A DNA stretch of 64,000 nt, from the NCBI GenBank assembly GCA_964017155.1, contig OZ024867.1:6875489-6939488 (forward strand). The letters are read 5' to 3'. Origin of the DNA: Oasisia sp. SBJ-2009. Its lineage: Eukaryota; Annelida; Polychaeta; Sabellida; Siboglinidae. Shown piece by piece: positions 46,887 to 59,109 of this stretch (within the stretch, counting starts at the first letter, position 1; each line of letters opens with the position of its first letter). Below the pieces are notes generated by a model. That model was given only the letters and a program-made list of their open reading frames with translations. It had not been told where the DNA came from and did no database searches. The translations under genes were made by a program, and so were the position numbers.

Positions 46887-49800
46887 ACTGGGTGGGGTTG
46901 GTTGGATGGTAGGTGGGGTGTTTGGACGGTAGGTGGGGTAGTTTGATGGTAGGTGGGGTGTTTGGATGGTAGGTGGGGTGTTTGGACGGTAGGTGGGGTA
47001 GTTTGATGGTAGGTGGGGTGGTTGGATGGTAGGTGGGGTGGTTGGATGGTAGGTGGTGTGGCTGGATGGTACGTGGGGTGGTTGGATGGTATGTGGGGTG
47101 GTTGGATGGTAGGTGGGGTGGTTGGATGGTAGGTGGGGTTGTTGGATGGTAGGTGGGGTGGTTGGATGGTAGGTGGGGTGGTTGGATGGTAGGTGGGGTG
47201 GTTGGATGGTAGGTGGGGTGGTTGGATGGTAGGTGGGGTGGTTGGATGGTAGGTGGGGTGGTTGGACGGTAGGTGGGGTATTTGGATGGTTTATTGGGGT
47301 GGTTGGATGGTAGGTGGGGTGGTTGGATGGTAGGTGGGGTAGTTGGATGGTAGGTGGGGTGGTTGGACTGTAGGTGGGGTGGTTGGATGGTAGGTGGGGT
47401 GGATGGATGGTAGGTGGGGTGGTTGGATGGTAGGTGGGGTGGATGGCTGGTAGGTGGGGTGATTGGATGGTAGGTGGGGTGGTTGGGTGGTAGGTGGGGT
47501 GGTTGGATGGTAGGTGGTGGTTGGATGGTAGGTGGGGTGGTTGGATGGTAGGTGGGGTGGTTGGATGGTAGGTGGTGGTTGGATGGTAGGTGGGGTGGTT
47601 GGATGGTAGGTGGTGGTTGGGTGGTAGGTGGGGTGGTTGGATGGTAGGTGGGGTGATTGGATGGTAGTTGGGGTAGTTGGATGGTAGGTGGGGTGGTTGG
47701 GTGGTAGGTGGGGTGGTTGGATGGTAGGTGGGGTGGTTGGATGGTAGGTGGGGTGGTTGGATGGTAGGTGGGGTGGTTGGATGGTAGGTGGGGTGGTTGG
47801 GTGGTAGGTGGGGTGGTTGGATGGTAGGTGGGGTGGTTGGGTGGTAGGTGGGGTGGTTGGGTGGTAGGTGGGTGGTTGGGTTGGTAGTGGGGGTGGTGGT
47901 ATTGGTAGGTGGGCCAGGANNNNNNNNNNNNNNNNNNNNNNNNNNNNNNNNNNNNNNNNNNNNNNNNNNNNNNNNNNNNNNNNNNNNNNNNNNNNNNNNN
48001 NNNNNNNNNNNNNNNNNNNNNNNNNNNNNNNNNNNNNNNNNNNNNNNNNNNNNNNNNNNNNNNNNNNNNNNNNNNNNNNNNNNNNNNNNNNNNNNNNNNN
48101 NNNNNNNNNNNNNNNNNNNGGTGGTTGGATGGTAGGTGGGGTGGTTGGATGGTAGGTGGGGTGGTTGGATGGTAGGTGGGGTGGATGGATGGTAGGTGGG
48201 GTGGTTGGATGGTAGGTGGGGTGGTTGGATGGTAGGTGGGGTGGATGGATGGTATGTGGGGTGGTTGGGTGGTAGGTGGGGTGGTTGGATGGTAGGTGGG
48301 GTGGTTGGATGGTAGGTGGGGTGGTTGGATGGTAGGTGGGGTGGATGGATGGTAGGTGGGGTGGTTGGATGGTAGGTGGGGTGGTTGGATGGTAGGTGGG
48401 GTGGATGGATGGTAGGTGGGGTGGTTGGATGGTAGGTGGGGTGGATGGATGGTAGGTGGGGTGGATGGATGGTAGGTGGGGTGGATGGATGGTAGGTGGG
48501 GTGGTTGGATGGTAGGTGGGGTGGTTGGACGGTAGGTGGGGTGGTTGGATGGTAGGTGGGGTGGATGGATGGTAGGTGGGGTGGATGGATGGTAGGTGGG
48601 GTGGTTGGGTGGTAGGTGGGGTGGTTGGATGGTAGGTGGGGTGGTTGGATTGTAGGTGGGGTGGTTGGATGGTAGGTGGGGTGGTTGGATGGTAGGTGGG
48701 GTGGATGGATGGTAGGTGGGGTGGTTGGATGGTAGGTGGGGTGGTTGGATGGTAGGTGGTGGTTGGATGGTAGGTGGGGTGGTTGGATGGTAGGTGGGGT
48801 GGTTGGATGGTAGGTGGGGTGGTTGGATGGTAGGTGGTGGTTGGACTGTTGGTGGGGTGATTGGATGGTAGGTGGGGTGGTTGGATGGTAGGTGGGGTGG
48901 ATGGATGGTAGGTGGGGTGGATGGATGGTAGGTGGGGTGGGTGGATGGTATGTGGGGTGTTTGGATGGTAGGTGGGGTGGTTGGGTGGTAGGTGGGGTGG
49001 ATGGATGGTAGGTGGGGTGGTTGGATGGTAGGTGGGGTGGTTGGGTGGTAGGTGGGGTGGTTGGATGGTAGGTGGGGTGGTTGGATGGTAGGTGGGGTGG
49101 TTGGATGGTAGGTGGGTGGTTGGATGGTAGGTGGGGTGGTTGGGTGGTAGGTGGGGTGGTTGGATGGTAGGTGGGGTGGTTGGGTGGTAGGTGGGGTGGT
49201 TGGATGGTAGGTGGGGTGGTTGGGTGGTAGGTGGGGTGGTTGGATGGTAGGTGGGGTGGTTGGGTGGTAGGTGGGGTGGTTGGGTGGTAGGTGGGGTGGA
49301 TGGATGGTAGGTGGGGTGGTTGGATGGTAGGTGGGGTGGTTGGGTGGTAGGTGGGGTGGTTGGGTGGTAGGTGGGGTGGTTGGGTGGTAGGTGGGGTGGT
49401 TGGATGGTAGGTGGGGTGGTTGGGTGGTAGGTGGGGTGGTTGGATGGTAGGTGGTGGTTGGATGGTAGGTGGGGTGGTTGGGTGGTAGGTGGGGTGGTTG
49501 GGTTGTAGGTGGTGTGGTTGGATGGTAGGTGGGGTGGTTGGATGGTAGGTGGGGTGGTTGGATGGTAGGTGGGGTAGTTGGATGGTAGGTGGGGTGGTTG
49601 GGTGGTAGGTGGGGTGGTTGGGTGGTAGGTGGGGTGGATGGATGGTAGGTGGGGTGGTTGGATGGTAGGTGGGGTGGTTGGGTGGTAGGTGGGGTGGTTG
49701 GGTGGTAGGTGGGGTGGTTGGGTGGTAGGTGGGGTGGTTGGATGGTAGGTGGTGGTTGGATGGTAGGTGGGGTGGTTGGGTGGTAGGTGGGGTGGTTGGG

Positions 49801-52800
49801 TTGTAGGTGGTGTGGTTGGATGGTAGGTGGGGTGGTTGGATGGTAGGTGGGGTGGTTGGATGGTAGGTGGGGTAGTTGGATGGTAGGTGGGGTGGTTGGG
49901 TGGTAGGTGGGGTGGTTGGGTGGTAGGTGGGGTGGATGGATGGTAGGTGGGGTGGTTGGATGGTAGGTGGGGTGGTTGGGTGGTAGGTGGGGTGGTTGGG
50001 TGGTAGGTGGGGTGGTTGGGTGGTAGGTGGGGTGGTTGGATGGTAGGTGGTGGTTGGATGGTAGGTGGGGTGGTTGGATGGTAGGTGGGGTGGTTGGATG
50101 GTAGGTGGGGTGGTTGGATGGTAGGTGGGGTGGTTGGGTGGTAGGTGGGGTGGTTGGGTGGTAGGTGGGGTGGTTGGATGGTAGGTGGGGTGGTTGGGTG
50201 GTAGGTGGGGTGGTTGGGTGGTAGGTGGGGTGGTTGGGTGGTAGGTGGGGTGGTTGGACTGTAGGTGGGGTGGTTGGATGGTAGGTGGGGTGGTTGGACG
50301 GTAGGTGGTGGTTGGATGGTAGGTGGGGTGGTTGGGTGGAAGGTGGGGTGGTTGGATGGTAGGTGGGGTGGTTGGATGGTAGGTGGTGGTTGGATGGTAG
50401 GTGGGGTGGATGGATGGTAGGTGGGGTGGTTGGATGGTAGGTGGGGTAGTTGGATGGTTGGTGGTGGTTGGATGGTAGGTGGGGTGGTTGGATGGTAGGT
50501 GGTGGTTGGACTGTAGGTGGGGTAGTTGGATGGTAGGTGGTGGTTGGATGGTAGGTGGGGTGGTTGGATGGTAGGTGGGGTGGTTGGATGGTAGGTGGGG
50601 TGGATGGATGGTAGGTGGGGTGGTTGGATGGTAGGTGGTGGTTGGATGGTAGGTGGGGTGGATGGATGGCAGGTGGGGTGGATGGATGGTAGGTGGGGTG
50701 GTTGGATGGTAGGTGGGGTGGTTGGATGGTAGGTGGGGTGGATGGATGGTAGGTGGGGTGGTTGGATGGTAGGTGGGGTGGTTGGATTGTAGGTGGGGTG
50801 GTTGGGTGGTAGGTGGGGTGGATGGATGGTAGGTGGGGTGGTTGGATGGTAGGTGGGGTGGTTGGATGGTAGGTGGGGTGGTTGGATGGTAGGTGGGGTG
50901 GATGGATGGTAGGTGGGGTGGTTGGATGGTAGGTGGGGTAGTTGGATGGTAGGTGGTGGTTGGATGGTAGGTGGGGTGGTTGGGTGGAAGGTGGGCCCCT
51001 GGTTGGATGGTAGGTGGGGTAGTTGGATGGTAGGTGGTGGTTGGATGGTAGGTGGGGTGGATGGATGGTAGGTGGGGTGGTTGGATGGTAGGTGGGGTAG
51101 TTGGATGGTAGGTGGGTGGTTGGATGGTAGGTGGGGTGGTTGGATGGTAGGTGGGGTGGTTGGATGGTAGGTGGGGTGGATGGATGGTAGGTGGGGTGGT
51201 TGGATGGTAGGTGGGGTGGTTGGATGGTAGGTGGGGTGGATGGATGGTAGGTGGGGTGGTTGGATGGTAGGTGGGGTGGTTGGATGGTAGGTGGGGTGGA
51301 TGGATGGTAGGTGGGGTGGTTGGATGGTAGGTGGGGTGGTTGGATGGTAGGTGGGGTGGATGGATGGTAGGTGGGGTGGATGGATGGTAGGTGGGGTGGT
51401 TGGATGGTAGGTGGGGTGGTTGGATGGTAGGTGGGGTGGTTGGATGGTAGGTGGGGTGGATGGATGGTAGGTGGGGTGGTTGGATGGTAGGTGGGGTGGT
51501 TGGATGGTAGGTGGGGTGGATGGATGGTAGGTGGGGTGGTTGGGTGGTAGGTGGGGTGGTTGGATGGTAGGTGGGGTGGTTGGATGGTAGGTGGGGTGGT
51601 TGGATGGTAGGTGGGGTGGATGGATGGTAGGTGGGGTGGTTGGATGGTAGGTGGGGTGGTTGGATGGTAGGTGGGGTGGATGGATGGTAGGTGGGGTGGT
51701 TGGATGGTAGGTGGGGTGGATGGATGGTAGGTGGGGTGGATGGATGGTAGGTGGGGTGGATGGATGGTAGGTGGGGTGGTTGGATGGTAGGTGGGGTGGT
51801 TGGATGGTAGGTGGGGTGGTTGGATGGTAGGTGGGGTGGATGGATGGTAGGTGGGGTGGATGGATGGTAGGTGGGGTGGTTGGGTGGTAGGTGGGGTGGT
51901 TGGATGGTAGGTGGGGTGGTTGGATGGTAGGTGGGGTGGTTGGATGGTAGGTGGGGTGGATGGATGGTAGGTGGGGTGGTTGGATGGTAGGTGGGGTGGT
52001 TGGATGGTAGGTGGGTGGTTGGATGGTAGGTGGGGTGGTTGGATGGTAGGTGGGGTGGTTGGATGGTAGGTGGGGTGGTTGGATGGTAGGTGGGGTGGTT
52101 GGACTGTTGGTGGGGTGGTTGGATGGTAGGTGGGGTGGTTGGGATGGTAGGTGGGGTGGATGGATGGTAGGTGGGGTGGATGGATGGTAGGTGGGGTGGG
52201 TGGATGGTATGTGGGGTGGTTGGATGGTAGGTGGGGTGGTTGGGTGGTAGGTGGGGTGGATGGATGGTAGGTGGGGTGGTTGGATGGTAGGTGGGGTGGT
52301 TGGGTGGTAGGTGGGGTGGTTGGGATGGTAGGTGGGGTGGTTGGATGGTAGGTGGGGTGGTTGGATGGTAGGTGGGGTGGTTGGATGGTAGGTGGGGTGG
52401 TTGGGTGGTAGGTGGGGTGGTTGGATGGTAGGTGGGGTGGTTGGGTGGTAGGTGGGGTGGTTGGATGGTAGGTGGGGTGGTTGGGTGGTAGGTGGGGTGG
52501 TTGGATGGTAGGTGGGGTGGTTGGGTGGTAGGTGGGGTGGTTGGGTGGTAGGTGGGGTGGTTGGATGGTAGGTGGGGTGGTTGGATGGTAGGTGGGGTGG
52601 TTGGGTGGTAGGTGGGTGGTTGGGTGGTAGGTGGGTGGTTGGGTGGTAGGTGGGGTGGTTGGCTGGTAGGTGGGGTGGTTGGGAGGTAGGTGGGGTGGTT
52701 GGATGGTAGGTGGTGGTTGGATGGTAGGTGGGGTGGTTGGGTGGTAGGTGGGGTGGTTGGGTTGTAGGTGGTGTGGTTGGATGGTAGGTGGGGTGGTTGG

Positions 52801-55536
52801 ATGGTAGGTGGGGTGGTTGGATGGTAGGTGGGGTAGTTGGATGGTAGGTGGGGTGGTTGGGTGGTAGGTGGGGTGGTTGGGTGGTAGGTGGGGTGATGGT
52901 AGGTGGGGTGGTTGGGTGGTAGGTGGGGTGGTTGGGTGGTAGGTGGGGTGGTTGGGTGGTAGGTGGGGTGGTTGGATGGTAGGTGGTGGTTGGATGGTAG
53001 GTGGGGTGGTTGGGTGGTAGGTGGGGTGGTTGGGTTGTAGGTGGGGTGGTTGGGTGGTAGGTGGGGTGGTTGGGTGGTAGGTGGGGTGGTTGGATGGTAG
53101 GTGGGGTGGTTGGGTGGTAGGTGGGTGGTTGGGTGGTAGGTGGGTGGTTGGGTGGTAGGTGGGGTGGTTGGATGGTAGGTGGGGTGGTTGGATGGTAGGT
53201 GGGGTGGTTGGATGGTAGGTGGGGTGGTTGGGTGGTAGGTGGGGTGGTTGGATGGTAGGTGGGGTGGTTGGGTGGTAGGTGGGGTAGTTGGATGGTAGGT
53301 GGGGTGGTTGGGTGGTAGGTGGGGTGGTTGGATGGTAGGTGGGGTGGTTGGATGGTAGGTGGGGTGGTTGGATGGTAGGTGGGGTGGTTGGGTGGTAGGT
53401 GGGGTGGTTGGGTGGTAGGTGGGGTGGTTGGATGGTAGGTGGGGTGGTTGGATGGTAGGTGGGGTGGTTGGGTGGTAGGTGGGGTGGTTGGATGGTAGGT
53501 GGGGTGGTTGGGTGGTAGGTGGGGTGGTTGGGTGTTAGGTGGGGTGGATGGATGGTAGGTGGGGTGGTTGGATGGTAGGTGGGGTGGTTGGGTGGTAGGT
53601 GGGGTGGTTGGGTGGTAGGTGGGGTGGTTGGATGGTAGGTGGGGTGGTTGGGTGGTAGGTGGGGTGGTTGGGTGGTAGGTGGGGTGGTTGGGTGGTAGGT
53701 GGGGTGGTTGGACTGTAGGTGGGGTGGTTGGATGGTAGGTGGGGTGGTTGGACGGTAGGTGGGGTGGTTGGATGGTAGGTGGGGTGGTTGGGTGGAAGGT
53801 GGGGTGGTTGGATGGTAGGTGGGGTGGTTGGATGGTAGGTGGTGGTTGGATGGTAGGTGGGTGGATGGATGGTAGGTGAGGTGGTTGGATGGTAGGTGGG
53901 GTAGTTGGATGGTTGGTGGTGGTTGGATGGTAGGTGGGGTGGTTGGATGGTAGGTGGTGGTTGGACTGTAGGTGGGGTAGTTGGATGGTAGGTGGGGTGG
54001 ATGGATGGTAGGTGGGGTGGTTGGATGGTAGGTGGTGGTTGGATGGTAGGTGGGGTGGATGGATGGCAGGTGGGGTGGATGGATGGTAGGTGGGGTGGTT
54101 GGATGGTAGGTGGGGTGGTTGGATGGTAGGTGGGGTGGATGGATGGTAGGTGGGGTGGTTGGATGGTAGGTGGGGTGGTTGGATTGTAGGTGGGGTGGTT
54201 GGGTGGTAGGTGGGGTGGATGGATGGTAGGTGGGGTGGTTGGATGGTAGGTGGGGTGGTTGGATGGTAGGTGGGGTGGTTGGATGGTAGGTGGGGTGGTT
54301 GGGTGGTAGGTGGGGTGGATGGATGGTAGGTGGGGTGGTTGGATTGTAGGTGGGGTGGTTGGGTGGTAGGTGGGGTGGTAGGGTGGTAGGTGGGGTGGTT
54401 GGGTGGTAGGTGGGGTGGTTGGATGGTAGGTGGGGTGGTTGGGTGGTAGGTGGGGTGGATGGATGGTAGGTGGGGTGGTTGGATTGTAGGTGGGGTGGTA
54501 GGGTGGTAGGTGGGGTGGTTGGGTGGTAGGTGGGGTGGATGGATGGTAGGTGGGGTGGTTGGATGGTAGGTGGGGTGGTTGGGTGGTAGGTGGGGTGGAT
54601 GGATGGTAGGTGGGGTGGTTGGATGGTAGGTGGGGTGGTTGGATTGTAGGTGGGGTGGTTGGGTGGTAGGTGGGGTGGTTGGGTGGTAGGTGGGGTGGAT
54701 GGATGGTAGGTGGGGTGGTTGGATGGTAGGTGGGGTGGTTGGATTGTAGGTGGGGTGGTTGGGTGGTAGGTGGGGTGGTTGGATGGTAGGTGGGGTGGTT
54801 GGATTGTAGGTGGGGTGGTTGGGTGGTAGGTGGGGTGGTTGGATGGTAGGTGGGGTGGTTGGATGGTAGGTGGGGTGGATGGATGGTAGGTGGGGTGGTT
54901 GGATGGTAGGTGGGGTGGTTGGATTGTAGGTGGGGTGGTTGGGTGGTAGGTGGGGTGGATGGATGGTAGGTGGGGTGGTAGGGTGGAAGGTGGGGTGGTT
55001 GGATGGTAGGTGGGGTGGTTGGATGGTAGGTGGGGTGGTTGGATTGTAGGTGGGGTGGTTGGGTGGTAGGTGGGGTGGATGGATGGTAGGTGGGGTGGTA
55101 GGGTGGAAGGTGGGGTGGTTGGATGGTAGGTGGGGTGGTTGGATGGTAGGTGGTGGTTGGATGGTAGGTGGGGTAGTTGGATGGTAGGTGGGGTGGTTGG
55201 ATGGTAGGTGGGGTGATTGGATGGTAGGTGGGGCGGATGGATGGTTGGTGGGGTGATTGGATGGTAGGTGGGGTGGATGGATGGTAGGTGGGGTGATTGG
55301 ATGGTAGATGGGGTGGATGGATGGTAGGTGGGGTGGATGGATGGTAGTTGGGGTGATTGGATGGTAGGTGGGGTGGATGGATGGTAGGTGGGGTGGTTGG
55401 ATGGTAGGTGGTGGTTGGATGGTAGGTGGGGTGGTTGGATGGTAGGTGGGGTGGTTGGATGGTAGGTGGTGGTTGGACTGTAGGTGGGGTGATTGGATGG
55501 TAGGTGGGGTGGATGGATGGTAGGTGGGGTGGTCAG
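46887..55536 (-). repeat. 20-bp satellite array, right arm
   Basis: About 430 units of GGTGGGGTGGTTGGATGGTA with variants (GGATGG for GGTTGG, GGGTGG for GGATGG, short 17-19-bp units). The 2,917- and 2,749-codon minus-strand frames are artefacts of an array without stop words. Higher-order blocks repeat within it. It contains the assembly gap of the next entry. Confidence 0.95.
47920..48119. other. Assembly gap (200 N)
   Basis: Exactly 200 N inside the satellite, a conventional placeholder, so true array length is unknown. Array orientation and unit are the same on both sides. The last 40 bases before the gap are unusually degenerate (GGGGGTGGTGGTATTGG). Confidence 0.98.
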
Positions 55537-55541
55537 ACATA

Positions 55542-55584
55542 TTACCCTTGCCCTAACCCTGACACTAACCCTAAACCTAACCCA
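55542..55584 (-). repeat. Degenerate telomere-like hexamer block (right arm)
   Basis: TTACCCTTGCCCTAACCCTG then ACACTAACCCTAAACCTAACCC; exact mirror of 16,639-16,680 at the outer edge of the array. Confidence 0.65.
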
Positions 55585-55704
55585 AACACACACCCCATTT
55601 TTGAATAGTGGATCAGTCCAAATCATGCCTGCACCGTCAAACTGACATAATACTTAATATAGTTTGAGGCTTTTTCAACAGTCGTTTTCTTTGCCGCATT
55701 CACT

Positions 55705-55873
55705 TTAGATGTCTCTCATATAAAACTGACTATGCGTTTGTTGCTCAAACAAATGTAGCGCATTCTGCAATTCGACAAGCATTCTAACAGATTCGCCGAC
55801 TCTAAATATGTTGTCTGACACCAGCAACGACGGCTTGTGCATTTCCATGCTGTAATGCCACATGCAACAAAAA
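55705..55873 (-). other. Putative terminal exon (right arm)
   Basis: Frame FCCMWHYSMEMHKPSLLVSD ... HLFEQQTHSQFYMRDI-stop, partner of 16,343-16,518; preceded by AAATACAG on the minus strand. Not recognised. Confidence 0.35.
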
Positions 55874-55923
55874 ACTGTATTTGAGACCATGTTATTGCAA
55901 CTATGGTCATCAACAAGACATAC

Positions 55924-55984
55924 CTTTGTTAATGACAATATGTATTATAAGCAGTTCATCTTCGGTTTTATCAGTCGACAATGC
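55924..55984 (-). other. Putative small exon at outer edge of right arm
   Basis: Acceptor GGTCCAG, 61 bp, donor GTATGT; reads STDKTEDELLIIHIVINK. Similarity between the arms stops at the acceptor, so the breakpoint lies at or inside the preceding intron. Confidence 0.35.
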
Positions 55985-56504
55985 CTGGACCATGCAGGTG
56001 TCGGTGTCAGATAAACTTAAACGCTGAAACTTAAAAGCAGGTACGTACTTCTAAAATTGATGTAATACCAGCTTGTTTCATGTTACGATCCACTGGTTGA
56101 AATATTACCATACCCTGTGCATGAGTTAACGATTCTCATTTTGCGAGACTGAATCGTTTATATGGCATGGGCATGCCTTATAGCCTAAACATGTTTATAG
56201 TTGATAGTAATGTAACCATAATATATTTATGAAAGGCCCACTTCTATGAAGTTATTTTGTGTCAGGGATTTGATATTTTCCCGAACTATGTTGCAGTTTC
56301 ACCCTGTCAATTGTGAACAAGCAGGAGTTTCTTGTTGACAATTGTCAGGGCCAAATGAAGGCTAATGGGTATATAATGTCCAAAATATGTAATATCTAGT
56401 TACTTTTTCCAATATTGTTTCAAAGCAAATCAGTGATTGCCTCGAAAGTGTTTTGCTAAAACTGGTTTAGGATAATTAGGGGGTTGCTATTTAAAAGCTG
56501 GTAG
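55985..56504. other. Intergenic, nothing recognised
   Basis: Unique AT-rich DNA outside the right arm with no supported feature. Confidence 0.4.
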
Positions 56505-56845
56505 AGTAAAGGCAAGTTCTTATATAGCGCAGTATCCAGTCATCAGCACCGTTCAAAGTACGTTACACTTTACTTCCCTGACAGACCTGTTCACTCAGAC
56601 ACCATCTCGGCTTCTCTGGGAAGCATCCAGCCATATGCTACAATTAATCCGCAAAGGCTGCTCGTACACATATCCACCATTGTCTATAGCCAGGTACTCA
56701 TTTATTCAGCTGAGTGAACTGGAGCAATGTAGAATAAAAAAACTTGCCCAAGGTTTTAACACCGCAGCCAGGATTCGAACCCGAGTTCTCGTAGTTGAGA
56801 GTCCAAAGCTCTACCCCTGAGCCACTGCGCTGAGTGAGAGCCAGG
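56505..56845 (-). mobile_element. tRNA-derived SINE with MIR/L2-like body and tail
   Basis: The minus strand has a tRNA-like head: A box TGGCTCAGGGGTAGAGC and B box GGTTCGAATCC. Next comes a MIR-like stretch CCTTGGGCAAGTTTTTTTAT. The 3' part is L2-like: CGTACTTTGAACGGTGC and GCGCTATATAAGAAC. Such 3' ends let a SINE borrow the L2 reverse transcriptase. About 340 bp; target duplication not identified. Confidence 0.75.
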
Positions 56846-57023
56846 CGTTGTGTTTGATATAATGACAATTCCTGAACCAGGACCCGTGGGAGGTGGATCT
56901 CCAAGCTGTTGTTCCTGTGGCCACTGCCTAGACATTGTAACAGACATAGAGCGGCTGTGTTGCAACATGTACCTGGACAAATGCATCAGCTTGCGACTGG
57001 TAAGATGTGTACTTTTGCAGTAT

Positions 57024-57284
57024 ATTAGCTAGGATAGAAATAGTGGTAGTCCGGTAGTCCGAGAACTACCAAAAACTTGGTTGGATTACCAAAGATGATG
57101 ATAGCATTAGTCCGATGGACTACCAAAAAATTTGGGAATATTTTTGAAATGTTGTGTTTGTCATGTTATTTTGCTTAAATCTGGGCCATATGACTACCAC
57201 ATATATCTGAGGACTACCAGGTTTCCCAACTAAGTAGTCCTGCTGACTACCAGAAATGTTGGAGTTATTTCTACCCCTGATTAG
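57024..57284. mobile_element. Short hAT5-like MITE (251 bp) with 5-bp TSD
   Basis: Element 57,029-57,279 flanked by ATTAG at 57,024-57,028 and 57,280-57,284. Ends CTAGGATAGAAATA and, reversed, CAGGGGTAGAAATA (11 of 14 equal). Interior rich in AGTCCG and ACTACCA words pointing inward from both ends. Terminal CAGGGGTAGAA matches the element at 34,517-35,319, and both have 5-bp duplications. Confidence 0.7.
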
Positions 57285-58469
57285 GATGTTGTGGCCAGAT
57301 TGAATGTCTTATCCCTCACCTGTTTTGGAGGCCAACCTCTCATCTCCTAACATTTATAATATTCCATTTATTCAGTGTTGTAACATCCTGACAATGTCTT
57401 GTTCATTTTATACCCCCATATCTACTTATGGACTTGCATCCTGATTTCATATCAGTACATATTACCATTACAACAAACACACAACTACTCTGTCATGAAT
57501 ACAGTGAGACATTAATTACAATAATTACAAATTATGGAAACCTCAGGTAAAATGGTGATTTTGAGACAAACAATACCTATAAAAATGCCAAAATGGTGTT
57601 CTACCACATAACAATAGCTTTATATAATTTATACTGTCTAGATAACATCCACTTTTATCTCAATTACACATATTACATTTTTTTAATTCATGAGTCACTC
57701 ATGTCGATATATCAAGTAATCAAATTCACTATGTAACATTTAATGGCCATTTTCTAAAGAAAGTGTGCATTTATATAAAAAACATTTACATTGTAGGTGT
57801 AATGGTGGTATCCTAACCATATTTACAATATTGTATTCAGCATACTACACTCTGTGCCATGACAAGACACCTTTTAAATGTCATTAATAATGTGACGGAT
57901 AAGTATTGTGAGCATGTGACGTATGGGGTTGAAACATTCAAACTCAGTCTGAGAAAACTGTCTTCAATTAAATTGTGAAAAACTTCTATATATAATGCCG
58001 TGTATGTACATATTGCCATAATGGGTTTTATTATTTTATATTATTTATATGTGTAAGGCCTGTAGGGGAAACCCAGGCAATATGGGAGAATTAACGTTCC
58101 GCTGTTCGTCGCACCCACAGTCTGCACATTATGGTAACAGTTTGTTTTGTATCGGTCAAACACACCAAAACACTACAGGGCGAGGTATTGTTTTTTTTTT
58201 ACATCATTATTTTTTGATAAATACGTACTATCCAGTTTTACCCGCATATACGAGTGAAATGCGATTTTGATCCAGGAAACATGGGATGCATATTTAGTTG
58301 TGTCATTCACTAATGTGACGTGGTCCTACATATTCAGAATAGTTATTTTAAGTAACTGATGTATTAGAACTAGTAGACTGCAATAACAATAGCCAAGATA
58401 TGCGACAAGGTAAGGTTGTGTAAGCAAAATGTCATACTACTTTGTGCATTTAACTGCCAGCTCATATCA
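57285..58469. other. Intergenic, nothing recognised
   Basis: AT-rich; no exon or repeat that I can support. Confidence 0.4.
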
Positions 58470-58672
58470 CAGCACAGCACAGCACAGCACAGCACAGCAC
58501 AGCACAGCACAGCACAGCACAGCACAGCACAGCACAGCACAGCACAGCACAGCACAGCACAGCACAGCACAGCACAGCACAGCACAGCACAGCACAGCAC
58601 AGCACAGCACTGCTCTGCACTGCACTGCTCTGCACTGCACTGCACTGCACTGCACTGCACTGCACTACACAT
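58470..58672. repeat. (AGCAC)n then (TGCAC)n pentanucleotide array
   Basis: About 28 perfect AGCAC units to 58,611, then CTGCT/CTGCA variants to 58,672. 5-bp period leaves all frames open; STAQH and CCAVL frames are artefacts. Confidence 0.95.
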
Positions 58673-58786
58673 GCAGCACTGCACAATATAGACTCACAAA
58701 GACTACGCTGTCAGTCACTAACTTTTCCTTATTTATGTCATCAAGCAGGAATGTATGAGACCAGCTGTTGTTTGTTGATATTATTA

Positions 58787-59109
58787 TTACATATGTATCG
58801 GGTTATATTCTATATGTTCCCTCCAAACTTTCAGTTGCCCATGAGAAAAGGTACATTTAAAAAGCTGTTTTAACGAGAGCATGTCAAACAGATTGACAAA
58901 AGATTCATTGACATCAGTGCCACAACGACATGCATGACTGATTTCGTCGGTGATCCCCACGTGACAGCTCCACTGACCCACATACACGGTACAGTGGTGA
59001 TATACGCTGTACAACTGGCAGTGGTCAATTAGGTCGCATGAATCGTTCGAACGCAGAGACATTCGGCGAATGTGGACATTGTTGTAAACATTGTTTGGCG
59101 TCTGGACAA
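58787..59109 (-). other. Candidate coding exon, unknown product
   Basis: The minus strand is open from a good acceptor (CACTTACTTGTAG) at 59,110 to TAA at 58,787. It reads VHIRRMSLRSNDSCDLIDHC, QLYSVYHHCTVYVGQWSCHV and SFVNLFDMLSLKQLFKCTFS. Cys- and His-rich with protein-like composition, but no family recognised. About 107 codons between repeat-rich flanks. Confidence 0.3.

Larger units (their letters stand above)
41995..55984 (-). repeat. Right arm of the giant inverted repeat
   Basis: Reverse complement of 15,864-21,810, expanded by array growth. Junction with the spacer is at AGACAGCGG; junction with outside DNA is at the acceptor side of the small exon (55,984). Single-copy segments (42,000-42,300; 45,560-46,100; 55,590-55,880) are similar but not identical to their partners, with scattered substitutions and indels, so the arms are not one sequence folded by the assembler. 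Confidence 0.9.

Noticed and set aside
46873..55626. Minus-strand frames of 2,917 and 2,749 codons
   Set aside because: Same satellite artefact; they also run through a 200-N gap.
41995..55984. Whole inverted repeat as an assembly fold-back error
   Set aside because: Arms differ by scattered substitutions, indels, array lengths, a 1-versus-6 repeat count and an unmatched 370-bp block, which a fold-back artefact would not create. Long-read proof is still lacking.
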